Assembly (NCBI GenBank): GCA_045546535.1
Contig: JAZQDA010000057.1
Span: 7,294-71,293 of the forward strand
Reading direction: 5' to 3'
DNA length: 64,000 nucleotides
Origin: RGIG1828 sp045546535
GTDB lineage: Bacteria > Bacillota > Clostridia > UMGS1810
A model generated the notes under the pieces. It did not search any database. It had not been told where the DNA came from and was given only the letters and a program-made list of their open reading frames with translations. Made by a program: the position numbers and the translations under genes. Below are positions 27,201 to 35,308 of this stretch, one piece after another (the stretch's first letter is position 1; every line of letters begins with the position of its first letter).

Positions 27201-28609
27201 ATACCGCCGGTAATCATAGTAGTGGTTGGCGGCGGTGGCGGCTCGTCGAGAAATTTATCTGCCTGTGCTTTAACTGCTTCGTATGCAGCCTTCATAAAGG
27301 GGTCGGTATCTTTATATTTTTTTATTTTTTCGATTACTTCATCAGTAACAAGGAGACGGGGGTGGTGCTTTCTGGGGTGTTTCTTTTTCACCATATCCAC
27401 ATAGTCTACCATTGTTTCGGGGTCATAGTTACTACTATAGATGAGGTCGCCGTTGGCGTTTAATTCATCAACAGCGTTTGCATCACCATCAAAATATATT
27501 TTGCTGATATATACCTCAGTGGTATCAACAAAAACATCATTATGAGGACCTTGGCCTGCAAAAATAAATGATGTTGATTCAGGCGGGTCAAAGAGAGGTG
27601 TACGCGATTTTGAGAAACCACCATCGTTTCCATCACCGCCCTGAATTATAATTCTTACCTGTCTCCATTCACCTTCCCAGTCTATGGGGAATTTACTCCA
27701 GAGCCAGTCTGTACCTGAGGTGTCGGGGTTGTCTTCACCATAAGCACCTACAAAAAAGATACTACCGGTATTTTTCTTGGAATACATCTCGAGTACAAGT
27801 TCTTTGTATTTGCCAAGTTCCCACGAGGGATCAGGATATATAGCACCGGGGCCACCATTTATGAGTTCATCCTTGCCGGGTCCCCATTTGAGTGCTTTTT
27901 TGCCTTCGATTTCAACAACTTCACCCTTGGAAGGACCGTTTTTCTCGGCTGTCCATACTACAAAAGGCTTAAATTCTTCTTTTGTAGACTGTTGTTCAAT
28001 ATTGGAACCTTCGGACTGTACATTTGCGATAGAGATATCATCTAAGTAGAGTTTAGTTCTGGAATCGGTAAGAGTGCCGCCGAAACCAGGAACAATCTGA
28101 ATTGAGTCGATTGAATCAAAGCCCCTGGGGGTACCATTGATTTCAAAGTCATCAAAATTTACCGAAACGAGTTTCCAACCCTGAAATTTGCAGCCGATTA
28201 TGGTGCAGTAATAGTCTTTTGTAAGGGTTGAAGGGTCGTCGGACATAAGGAGTACACCAATGGAGGTGTCGGTAGGTGCGGGCGAATAGATAGGCACTTC
28301 AAGATAAGCACCCTGTGAAAAATCAGAAGTAGTCACGGGAACTGTTATGTTCTTTGAAAGTGAATCGCCCTCTATAAGTGCTGTAAAGTTGCCGCTTCTG
28401 GACTGTTCTGTGCTTGCTTTGAGTCCGGTTTTGGATATTGCCGCAACACTGGAAAGAGCGGCAACAACCGTTTGAACACGAGAAACAGGCTTTACTTCCT
28501 CCTGCACAGGCTCAACAACCGGTGTTTCAACGGCTTCGCTCGAAAAGACAGGAAGTGCAGTAGGAATAATCATTGTAAGTACTAAAAAAAGTACCAATAA
28601 ACGTTTCAT
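24290..28609 (-). CDS. Surface-anchored heparinase II/III-like protein with two CBM-like modules, F5/8C and SLH domains
   Basis: Exported protein of 1439 residues. Signal peptide about 1-24 (MKRLLVLFLVLTMIIPTALP). Two CBM-like modules follow (about 55-200 and 210-385; FPIDWEGEWRQVRIIIQGG). The heparinase toroid starts near 415 (HPRLLVTDEVIEKIKKYKDT), contains a five-proline insert (DEPPPPPTTT), and has PDGLYSEGISYWWY near 623 and GHDQYDAGSFVIDALGVRW near 783. A discoidin-like module begins near 1110 and three SLH repeats near 1253 (TRAEF, TREEM, TRAQAA). The catalytic part is most like the 19970-24184 protein; the anchor half is most like the 14286-18512 protein. It starts 30 bp after the preceding SLH gene, so likely cotranscribed. 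Confidence 0.88.
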   Translation of the reverse strand: MKRLLVLFLVLTMIIPTALPVFSSEAVETPVVEPVQEEVKPVSRVQTVVAALSSVAAISKTGLKASTEQSRSGNFTALIEGDSLSKNITVPVTTSDFSQGAYLEVPIYSPAPTDTSIGVLLMSDDPSTLTKDYYCTIIGCKFQGWKLVSVNFDDFEINGTPRGFDSIDSIQIVPGFGGTLTDSRTKLYLDDISIANVQSEGSNIEQQSTKEEFKPFVVWTAEKNGPSKGEVVEIEGKKALKWGPGKDELINGGPGAIYPDPSWELGKYKELVLEMYSKKNTGSIFFVGAYGEDNPDTSGTDWLWSKFPIDWEGEWRQVRIIIQGGDGNDGGFSKSRTPLFDPPESTSFIFAGQGPHNDVFVDTTEVYISKIYFDGDANAVDELNANGDLIYSSNYDPETMVDYVDMVKKKHPRKHHPRLLVTDEVIEKIKKYKDTDPFMKAAYEAVKAQADKFLDEPPPPPTTTMITGGISVNRNHLEDVAETCGMMYLLTGDKKYAARIWEDVKSIIDCDTDWVTSSNATGLDSGHNANGIALAYDWCYDYWTEEQKQYMRNGVMKYALYATGLMRNGGGYLGFANNVVAAISKGYVTACLAFCDEPGYSDFCNEYINNLIKYMPSAFLYQYQPDGLYSEGISYWWYSVTSFAYMLTAMDTAIGSDGGLGDDEGYSKTGYMPFAIRGPKGAFDFSDSEKTSLQYGTPVYFFLDEKYDIPAARSFRLSTYEKANDLEMLDLLWYNPETKTDADWRSTLTKDYFFGGLEPIVSMRSSYEPDGYFISGKGGNSRTGHDQYDAGSFVIDALGVRWIHETAADVYNFDTPTYYRYRERPEGNNCLFVDPTRNWEAGAGQTPGKNRYDTMSTIVASGSADGAAYGIVDNAPSYQETLTEYERGFALVNNRTQFIVRDEIVTQEPYELYSYYHTTKDITINRIGGTNSFIMETKDGKKCRVDYVSDMPGFEVGVMEAVPHPNSPRPGPDNIPHASNAGFQKFYFRANDVTQGHITTVFTPMYGDTEVTLPDILPFDEWDKYLENSTALTSLSVDGIPLASFNPGAGSYNIESEKLGTVSATASDDVVIEITQATKIGESAKVKATSKTTGKSFTYTVSFQPYTIPGITTGAEIVSVHADYIPEPHNPPANMFDGNFGTRFAADDTEGKVLFTVELAETTKLNGFSISFFNGHTRKNKFDIEVSEDNVNWTKVFAGFTAGNTDALVAFQFDPTIAKYVRFRGYGCYSEDEETMINSFNSITEFVVYGDSLDFADTKGHWAQTDIYFARNYKLVEGVGNNNYMPENSVTRAEFITMMVRACNLGERTYEDGTFADVYSTDWFSTAVMTAKERGIIPPEMVADGNLYPNKQLTREEMCAIAALAYVACTYREVSAAGTTSIFTDIEEGPYIKYIDQAIGLRIVNGITANTFAPKANITRAQAAAILRRVFLKIFNVNN

Positions 28610-28638
28610 ATATTCGTCCCTTTCATAGTTTTAATGAT

Positions 28639-31320
28639 TTATCTGTTTTTATAAACCGTTATTGCATTAAGACCTGAAGACCAGCCTAAAACATAAACTT
28701 CATCGCCAACTTCAATATTTTCAACGCCGCCTACATAGTTTTTATTAAGATCTTTTTCAAAAACCCATACAGGAAGCGAGCTGGCACTAAAGTGATATAA
28801 AGCTCCACCTTCGTCTACTGCTATAGCACCGTTGCTAACATAGGTTACTGTACCAAGATTTGTGTGGCGATGTACGGTACTAACTTGACTGCGTTGATCG
28901 TTCTCTCTGTCATATAGAAGTACAAGTCTTATAACTTCGCCTTTTAAATCAGTAATGACTGCAACGATATCACCAACTTTAATTTCCTGCTTGTCGGGAT
29001 GAATGTTAGTTACTTCAGCATTTTTGTATTTAGAAGTAATAAAACTTGATCTTTTGAGAACATCTTTGCTCTTGAGTACATAACTCTTTGTAGTTTTTTT
29101 CGAAACACCTTCGAGAATAATTTTAGGTTCCTCTTTTTCGGTGTCGTAGACATAACGAATGTCAGAAATAGCAATATCGTTTGCACCATCAGGACAAGAG
29201 GGGTCTAATATGCCTCCATCATGACATATAACATGTGTTATTAAAGGATAAGAATCTCCTGTCATATACGGCATATAAGTGCTCGCTTCGCCTGCGTATA
29301 CACTTGGAACAGTGTATGTTCCTCTGCCATCATCAAAGAATGCTTCTCTTATTGAGTTAGTTGTAACAAAACTGTTCTCATCGACTGATTCAACTGATAC
29401 AGGCGGTGCAACTATAATAGATACATTATTTGCAAAAAGAATCTTTTTGTCAAAGGTGTTGCCTCTTACATTGGCTGTAATGCCTGAACCACAATAGTAA
29501 TCTACCGAATAGATAGGATATGGTACAGGGTTGCGGAATTCATCAAGAGTAGCAAGACTCATTGCATGATATACTGTTGAGACTTTGCCCTCTGCATTTA
29601 CCTTGTATGCGATAAGCTCACGGTTGTTTGTTTCGGGGAAGATTGTTTCGTACTGTGTTTTATCCAGGGTATCAGTTGAGAAGGTCATGCCTGTGGTGGT
29701 TATATTTTTAACCTTGTCAGCAAGTGGTATTGTTTCTAAAACACCTGAAGTACTGAGAATCATAACACTAGCCTCTGATTGGAAACCGTTGGTTGTGCCT
29801 TTTGCACCAACGACATAGCCGATAGTGTAATCGGCGCCTCTTGTCCAGTATACAATTTCACCCTTTGTATTTTGATATATATTGTAGGTGTTACCGAGAA
29901 CAAGGGTATCAATGTTTTCACGAAGGTCAGCGCTGAAGACAAACTTTTTGTCGCCGCTGTAGATATATTTTTCATCTTTACCGTCTATAATGTGCTCGAT
30001 ACCTGTAGAGTTTACGATAGCGGTGAAGGCTTTGCCGTCTACTGACTCATAGAATTCAATAACATCGTCTTTTTTGATTTTGGTCTTTGATAATGCGGTG
30101 CCTGTGTAGTCGATAAGATTGTAGAAATCATAATCTTTGAAGTTGATTGTTCTTGTAGAATCAATAAGATCTTCTACTTTATCAAGTGCTGCATTGTAGT
30201 TTTCTGCAACGATGTTGATATATTCGTCGATAATAACAACTTCATATACAGAGTCGTCATCGTTATCTATGAGGGTAACTGTACCTGATGAAGGAAGCAT
30301 CTTGTCTGCAGTTACGGGATAGAGTTCTGACATGTTATAGATAACTTTATAGTCATCACCTATTTTGAAAGTGAGAGTTTTTTCGTCTTCTAAGGTGTAG
30401 ACACCTGTTGTGAAGTTGAAATCAAGGTCAGAGTTAGCAATAAATGAAATTTCTTTTATATCATCTTTGATAGCATAAAGCACAGTTTTTTGTGTGCCTG
30501 CTTTTTTGTAGAAATACTCTACTTTTCTACCAACAGAATTTGTAATAATCTCTTCACTTGCTTTTTTGTAGGTTATGCCATCAATTACAACATTACCAAC
30601 AACAGCACGGTCCTGACCCATTGAAGAAACAGCATCAGCCTCTACAATGCCTGTGCCACGGTAAATTTTGTGGTTGTAGGCAAGAAGGTCTACACCTTCC
30701 CTTGTTTCGTAGGATACGGATGTACCGTATGACGCAGGAATGAGAACCTCACACAGTGCTGTGTTTTTGAGAAGTTCCAAAAGGTCGCCTCTTAAGATAG
30801 GTGCGCCGACGACGGGCTCAATGCCATCAAAAAGGTCATTTTTTGTAGCAATCGAAAGGAACCCTGTGGGGTACCCTCCTGTAACTATTGCCATATCTCC
30901 ATAGCCGAGAAGTTTAACCATTACGCTTACTGCCTGCTCTAAATATACAGGCTCGTCGGGAAGGAATTGGTCAACTGACACACCACTCATATATCCTGCA
31001 TCTTTCAGAGCATAGATATATGGAGCAAAATTGTGAGATTCGGGTACATCGACAAAACTTGTAACATAGTTATTGACAGGTGCGATACCGCCAAGACGGG
31101 CTGCAAGTTCTGCGAACTCGCCACGTGTTACATAAATCGATGTGCCTGATTCAAAAAAGAGTTCGTCAGTAACTTCGAGTGCTGAGAGCATTTCGAGAGT
31201 TTCTGCGTAGAGACCGGGTTCAAATGCTTCAACCTGCTCTTCCTGAGCAAAGGTTGTTACATTTATAGAAAATATAAGAATGACAGATAAAATAAGAGCA
31301 ATAATTTTATTTGTTTTCAT
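28639..31320 (-). CDS. SLH-domain surface protein of unknown function
   Basis: Exported protein of 893 residues. Signal peptide about 1-25 (MKTNKIIALILSVILIFSIN). Three SLH-like repeats follow in residues about 30-190 (YVTRGEFAELAARLG, FVDVPESHNFAPYIYALKDAGYMSG in two pieces, ILRGDLLELLKN). The long remainder (about 200-893) is beta-rich and matches no family I recognise; similar N-terminal-SLH proteins are common in SLH-rich Clostridia. Its ATG overlaps the stop of the upstream gene by one base (TAATG), so the two are translationally coupled. It probably serves as an S-layer or scaffold component near the lyases; this is inference from position. Confidence 0.8.
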   Translation of the reverse strand: MKTNKIIALILSVILIFSINVTTFAQEEQVEAFEPGLYAETLEMLSALEVTDELFFESGTSIYVTRGEFAELAARLGGIAPVNNYVTSFVDVPESHNFAPYIYALKDAGYMSGVSVDQFLPDEPVYLEQAVSVMVKLLGYGDMAIVTGGYPTGFLSIATKNDLFDGIEPVVGAPILRGDLLELLKNTALCEVLIPASYGTSVSYETREGVDLLAYNHKIYRGTGIVEADAVSSMGQDRAVVGNVVIDGITYKKASEEIITNSVGRKVEYFYKKAGTQKTVLYAIKDDIKEISFIANSDLDFNFTTGVYTLEDEKTLTFKIGDDYKVIYNMSELYPVTADKMLPSSGTVTLIDNDDDSVYEVVIIDEYINIVAENYNAALDKVEDLIDSTRTINFKDYDFYNLIDYTGTALSKTKIKKDDVIEFYESVDGKAFTAIVNSTGIEHIIDGKDEKYIYSGDKKFVFSADLRENIDTLVLGNTYNIYQNTKGEIVYWTRGADYTIGYVVGAKGTTNGFQSEASVMILSTSGVLETIPLADKVKNITTTGMTFSTDTLDKTQYETIFPETNNRELIAYKVNAEGKVSTVYHAMSLATLDEFRNPVPYPIYSVDYYCGSGITANVRGNTFDKKILFANNVSIIVAPPVSVESVDENSFVTTNSIREAFFDDGRGTYTVPSVYAGEASTYMPYMTGDSYPLITHVICHDGGILDPSCPDGANDIAISDIRYVYDTEKEEPKIILEGVSKKTTKSYVLKSKDVLKRSSFITSKYKNAEVTNIHPDKQEIKVGDIVAVITDLKGEVIRLVLLYDRENDQRSQVSTVHRHTNLGTVTYVSNGAIAVDEGGALYHFSASSLPVWVFEKDLNKNYVGGVENIEVGDEVYVLGWSSGLNAITVYKNR

Positions 31321-34300
31321 TATTTGTCACCTCCTAATTTAGTTGCCACACAGATAATTTTTGCCACCTGTGCCCTTGTTATGTTGGAAGCAGGAGCAAA
31401 GGAACCATCATTAAGGCCGTTGATAACGCCTGCTTTTACAAGCGAAGCAATAGCTTCTTTTGCATAATCAGATATCTGGGCGTTGTCGACAAAAGAAGTT
31501 TCGCCTTTTTCAAGCCCAACACCGATGAAGGTAAGAGCTCTTTCGAGAAGTACGACTGCATCCTGACGTGTGATTACATCATTAGGTCTGAAGGATACGC
31601 CATCACCCTTGGCAATGCCTGATGACGCCAGAGCGTTTACATAGTTTGCATACCATGCATTATCTGCTACATCGGTAAAACCAGCGTCTGCCTGTGCGTT
31701 GATACCGAATGCTGTGCAAAGAACTTTTGCAAATTCAGCTCTTGTGATAGCATCTTCGGGACGGAAGTTGCCGTTGTAACCGGAGAGAACACCGGCTTTG
31801 TTCATTGTTTGAACATAAGGATATGCCCAGTGAGTTGTTGCCATATCGTTAAATATTGATGTGGGGGCAACAACTGGCGGGGGCACTGCAGGCCCTGTAA
31901 TGCTCACCCTGTTTGAAGAAGGTCTTGATGATTCGTTTTCATCGTTTACATCAGGTTTAGGATCTTCATAGTCATCAAGTGCGTCTTCCACAGCAAGTGT
32001 AAGTGCTGCAATATCTACATAAGTTCTGCCCTTTACAATACCTGCCACAGAAGCTTTTGCTTTTGAAGATGCGGTATCATATGCAACTGAACCGAGATAG
32101 TCGAGAGCAAAACGAACATTTGTTGTGTTGGTGCTGTTTTTAACTTCACTTAAAATTATATAGTCTGTCAAATCACTAAGTGCAGTTTCAAGTCCTGAAG
32201 AACGATTGAGATGTGCCATTGCATCAGCATATTGTGATGTTATTGCCAAAAGTTTTACTGCATCTGTAGGAAGACCTTCTTTTTCGAGTTGAATCTCAAG
32301 GAAAGAAAGCATACCGTCGGATTTTGCAGAGCGTTCTGAAAGACGTTCGAGTGTAGCGGCAGCCGGGAAGAACTTGCCTTCTTCACCCATAAGTGAATTG
32401 AGATTTGAACGGTTTGCTACACCGCTAGCAAAGTCCATAATCATATCATATTCTTCAATAACTGTATTTGTTTTGTTACAAGCAGTACAAATATCTTTTG
32501 CAGAGTTGTAGAATTCACCGCAGTTGAGACATACAAACTCAAGACCGAGAGCATCGGTTGCGATTGCTTCAAAGTTTCCATATGAATAGTTAGAAAGACT
32601 TTCAAAGAGTTTGTAGAGTTTGTTATATACCATAGGAGCATTTTCAATTACTGTGCCTTCTACGGGTACGCTTATGATGCGGTACAGACCATAAGTGAGA
32701 GCATCATGATTATCATATGAAGAAACTGCTTCGGTATCGATGAAGACATCGCCGACAAATCTATTTGCAATGAAGGAATAATCGTAAAGATAAGATTTGA
32801 GTTCTTCATAAGTAACAGGCTGTTCAAAATGGTTTGGAACAGCGGGATTTTCTACAACACCAGTGTTTTTAACAATAAAGTTAACTACTGCAGAAGAGCC
32901 TTCAAGAGTTATTGGTGTAACACTTTCCTCAGAAGGAACAACTATTGAACCAAGACCGCGGGGGGCTAATGTGTCTTTTCTGAGAATAAGCACATTGTAG
33001 GTTTTCTCAGGGTTAAGTGAAACTGTGATATCAGAAATACCGTCCATATCACGGAAAATTACATCACTATCACCTGCAAAAACCACATAAATATCGTCAT
33101 CTTCAGCATAAAGATGAAGGTTTGCACTTCCTGAAGAATCAACAGTAAGTCCATACTGTGCACCTACTTCGATTACATTTGTTGTGATTGATACCTCTTC
33201 AGAATCGTTTTCACATTTAATAACACAGTATAATAACTTGCCTTCACTGCCGCTGGGGATAACAAAGGAAGGATCAGTGAAACTGGGTTCTGAATCGCCG
33301 TCGAAATACCATTCGTATGAATAGGTTTCGGGGTCGGGATAGATACCGCTCTCATTGTAGAATACAGTTACGGGAGCAGAAATTTCACAATATTCATAAC
33401 CCTCAACTATAGTTGCAGATGTGAAAAGACCAGGGGTTTTTAAAGGTGAGCCTGCATAGTAGTTTGAAAGTGTGCCGTTTGAAACAGAAATATCTGAAAT
33501 TTCTTCGTCAAATACGCCACTGTCTACTAAGACATCATCTATAAACAAGTTATATTGGCCCTCTTCCACGATGAACTTAAAGCCATCTGCATCGGAGGTA
33601 ACTTCAAAATCATAGGAACCTGCAAAAATCGTTGCTGCAGACGATGTGGAAACATCGGCTTTAAACATCACGGAAGAAAGTGCATGTGCAAGCGGAGTTC
33701 CCGTTGATTCTGATGCAGTGTCGAATGAAAGTAAATAGTTATTTATCTCGTATGTAGACTGGTCATAGGACATAATAATAACTTCAGAAGAAGGATTTTC
33801 TTCAATTTCTATGACGCCTTCAGGTGTAATGGATACGCCGTCATAGTCAGAATCTGCAAGCACACTCCAAATTTTGGTTGCGCCATTTACAGAACTTGGA
33901 AGCATAAAACGAGCGTTTGCTTCAGAGGTACCCTTTGTACCTACAAGAAGCGGCTCGGTTACAACCTCATGAACAGTGATATATTCATCTGCAAATGCCC
34001 ATTCTGATGCACAGTGGTCGTGAATTGTTTCTCTGACTCTTGCCGCTGCCAAGATATTCTTGCCTATATCGGTACTTTCATTAATACGATATAAGGGCTC
34101 AGAACTTGGGGCAGTCAAGGGTGTATCACTTAAAAGAACACCCGCAGAATCACACTCAAAGAAAGCGTATTCTAACTCTTCGGGGATATTGGAAGTGGGT
34201 ATCTGGGCATGAGAAGCATTTACATTAATAGTTCTTGAACTGCCTTCAACACTCATAACAGAAGAAATATTGTATGCAAAGCCAAGTGATGTAGCATAAC

Positions 34301-35162
34301 ATTTTACATTGTCAATGTTGGTTGCCGCTAAGACGAAACCATCAGTGTTGTGGTTGGCGTGTACTTGTTTGCTTATAACGAGGTTGTCATTCATATATAC
34401 ATCAAGTTTTCCTCGATGTTCACCATATGTGTAAACAACAACCTTATAGTCATTCCATCCTGAAGGGATAGTTAGAGTAGATGGGGTGAAAATTGCCGAG
34501 TTTCCGAAAGACAAACCGCCATCCAGGATTGAGTCCGATGAGAACTCAAGAATAACAGGAACAGAAAACTTGGCTAAGTTAGTAGAATGTGCAGTAAGAA
34601 AATAAGTGGTGCTAAAAGTTATATTACCGCTTACTGATGTATAATATTTGTTTTCTGTTTCGTGATCGGTAGCAATTGAACCGCCGTCAAGACCTGAAGC
34701 AGTAACGCCATCTTCAAAGTCAAGATCTGCTGAAGGGTGCATGAACCAAAAATTTCTTGTTCCATTCAGTGTTTCACCAGAGTTATTCATGTTCGCAATC
34801 TTAACTTCGTATGCGGGGAACACTCTGGCTGTAATATTATTGAAGCCAGGTACAACAGTTAAAATACCGTCATTTGAAAGTTGGAAACCGGAAAAATAAG
34901 TTGCATCGCCTCCGAGGGATGTGTTGGTTATACCAGTATATGCATATTCTTTGGTGGGATCATCAGGGTCCCAAGCAGTAAATGCATAGTGTAAGGGATG
35001 ACCTACAATAGGTGCTTTGTAATGCGGCTGACTGGCATTGTAAGTGCGATCAGGCTCTGTGTACTTGAACTGCATTGAAGCAGATACAGGAATCTGAATA
35101 AGGGACATTACCATTATAATTGTAAGTGTAATACTTAAAAGTTTTGAAAATTTATTTTTCAT
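31320..35162 (-). CDS. SLH-anchored multimodular exported protein
   Basis: Exported protein of 1280 residues. Signal peptide about 1-28 (MKNKFSKLLSITLTIIMVMS). The N-terminal 300 residues are paralogous to the neighbour at 35309-38014 (QFKYTEPDRTYNASQPHYKA, GHPLHYAFTAWDPDDP, then a LamG-like domain beginning DLDFEDG). Ig-like modules follow. A four-cysteine zinc-ribbon-like segment (CLNCGEFYNSAKDICTAC) is at about 876-893, and three C-terminal SLH repeats (TRAEFAKVL, TRQDAVVLL, TRAQVAKII) start near 1115. No catalytic domain is seen. It probably binds glycan and wall polymer as a partner of the lyases. Confidence 0.82.
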   Translation of the reverse strand: MKNKFSKLLSITLTIIMVMSLIQIPVSASMQFKYTEPDRTYNASQPHYKAPIVGHPLHYAFTAWDPDDPTKEYAYTGITNTSLGGDATYFSGFQLSNDGILTVVPGFNNITARVFPAYEVKIANMNNSGETLNGTRNFWFMHPSADLDFEDGVTASGLDGGSIATDHETENKYYTSVSGNITFSTTYFLTAHSTNLAKFSVPVILEFSSDSILDGGLSFGNSAIFTPSTLTIPSGWNDYKVVVYTYGEHRGKLDVYMNDNLVISKQVHANHNTDGFVLAATNIDNVKCYATSLGFAYNISSVMSVEGSSRTINVNASHAQIPTSNIPEELEYAFFECDSAGVLLSDTPLTAPSSEPLYRINESTDIGKNILAAARVRETIHDHCASEWAFADEYITVHEVVTEPLLVGTKGTSEANARFMLPSSVNGATKIWSVLADSDYDGVSITPEGVIEIEENPSSEVIIMSYDQSTYEINNYLLSFDTASESTGTPLAHALSSVMFKADVSTSSAATIFAGSYDFEVTSDADGFKFIVEEGQYNLFIDDVLVDSGVFDEEISDISVSNGTLSNYYAGSPLKTPGLFTSATIVEGYEYCEISAPVTVFYNESGIYPDPETYSYEWYFDGDSEPSFTDPSFVIPSGSEGKLLYCVIKCENDSEEVSITTNVIEVGAQYGLTVDSSGSANLHLYAEDDDIYVVFAGDSDVIFRDMDGISDITVSLNPEKTYNVLILRKDTLAPRGLGSIVVPSEESVTPITLEGSSAVVNFIVKNTGVVENPAVPNHFEQPVTYEELKSYLYDYSFIANRFVGDVFIDTEAVSSYDNHDALTYGLYRIISVPVEGTVIENAPMVYNKLYKLFESLSNYSYGNFEAIATDALGLEFVCLNCGEFYNSAKDICTACNKTNTVIEEYDMIMDFASGVANRSNLNSLMGEEGKFFPAAATLERLSERSAKSDGMLSFLEIQLEKEGLPTDAVKLLAITSQYADAMAHLNRSSGLETALSDLTDYIILSEVKNSTNTTNVRFALDYLGSVAYDTASSKAKASVAGIVKGRTYVDIAALTLAVEDALDDYEDPKPDVNDENESSRPSSNRVSITGPAVPPPVVAPTSIFNDMATTHWAYPYVQTMNKAGVLSGYNGNFRPEDAITRAEFAKVLCTAFGINAQADAGFTDVADNAWYANYVNALASSGIAKGDGVSFRPNDVITRQDAVVLLERALTFIGVGLEKGETSFVDNAQISDYAKEAIASLVKAGVINGLNDGSFAPASNITRAQVAKIICVATKLGGDK

Positions 35163-35263
35163 ATTATCCTCCCTTTTTTAAGAAGATTCAATGTGCAAAA
35201 TTTCAAGAATTTTACACTTTTATCTAAAAATCTGTTTGTAATTACATGTTTTAAAGATTAAAT

Positions 35264-35292
35264 AAGAGACGGTTACTCAGTAACCGTCTCTT
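35264..35292. terminator. 14-bp perfect palindromic hairpin between the two paralogous surface genes
   Basis: AAGAGACGGTTACT (35264-35277) and AGTAACCGTCTCTT (35279-35292). Strong stem after the 35309-38014 gene but without a clean T run, so termination may be partial. Confidence 0.6.
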
Positions 35293-35308
35293 AATCTAGA
35301 TGCAAGTT

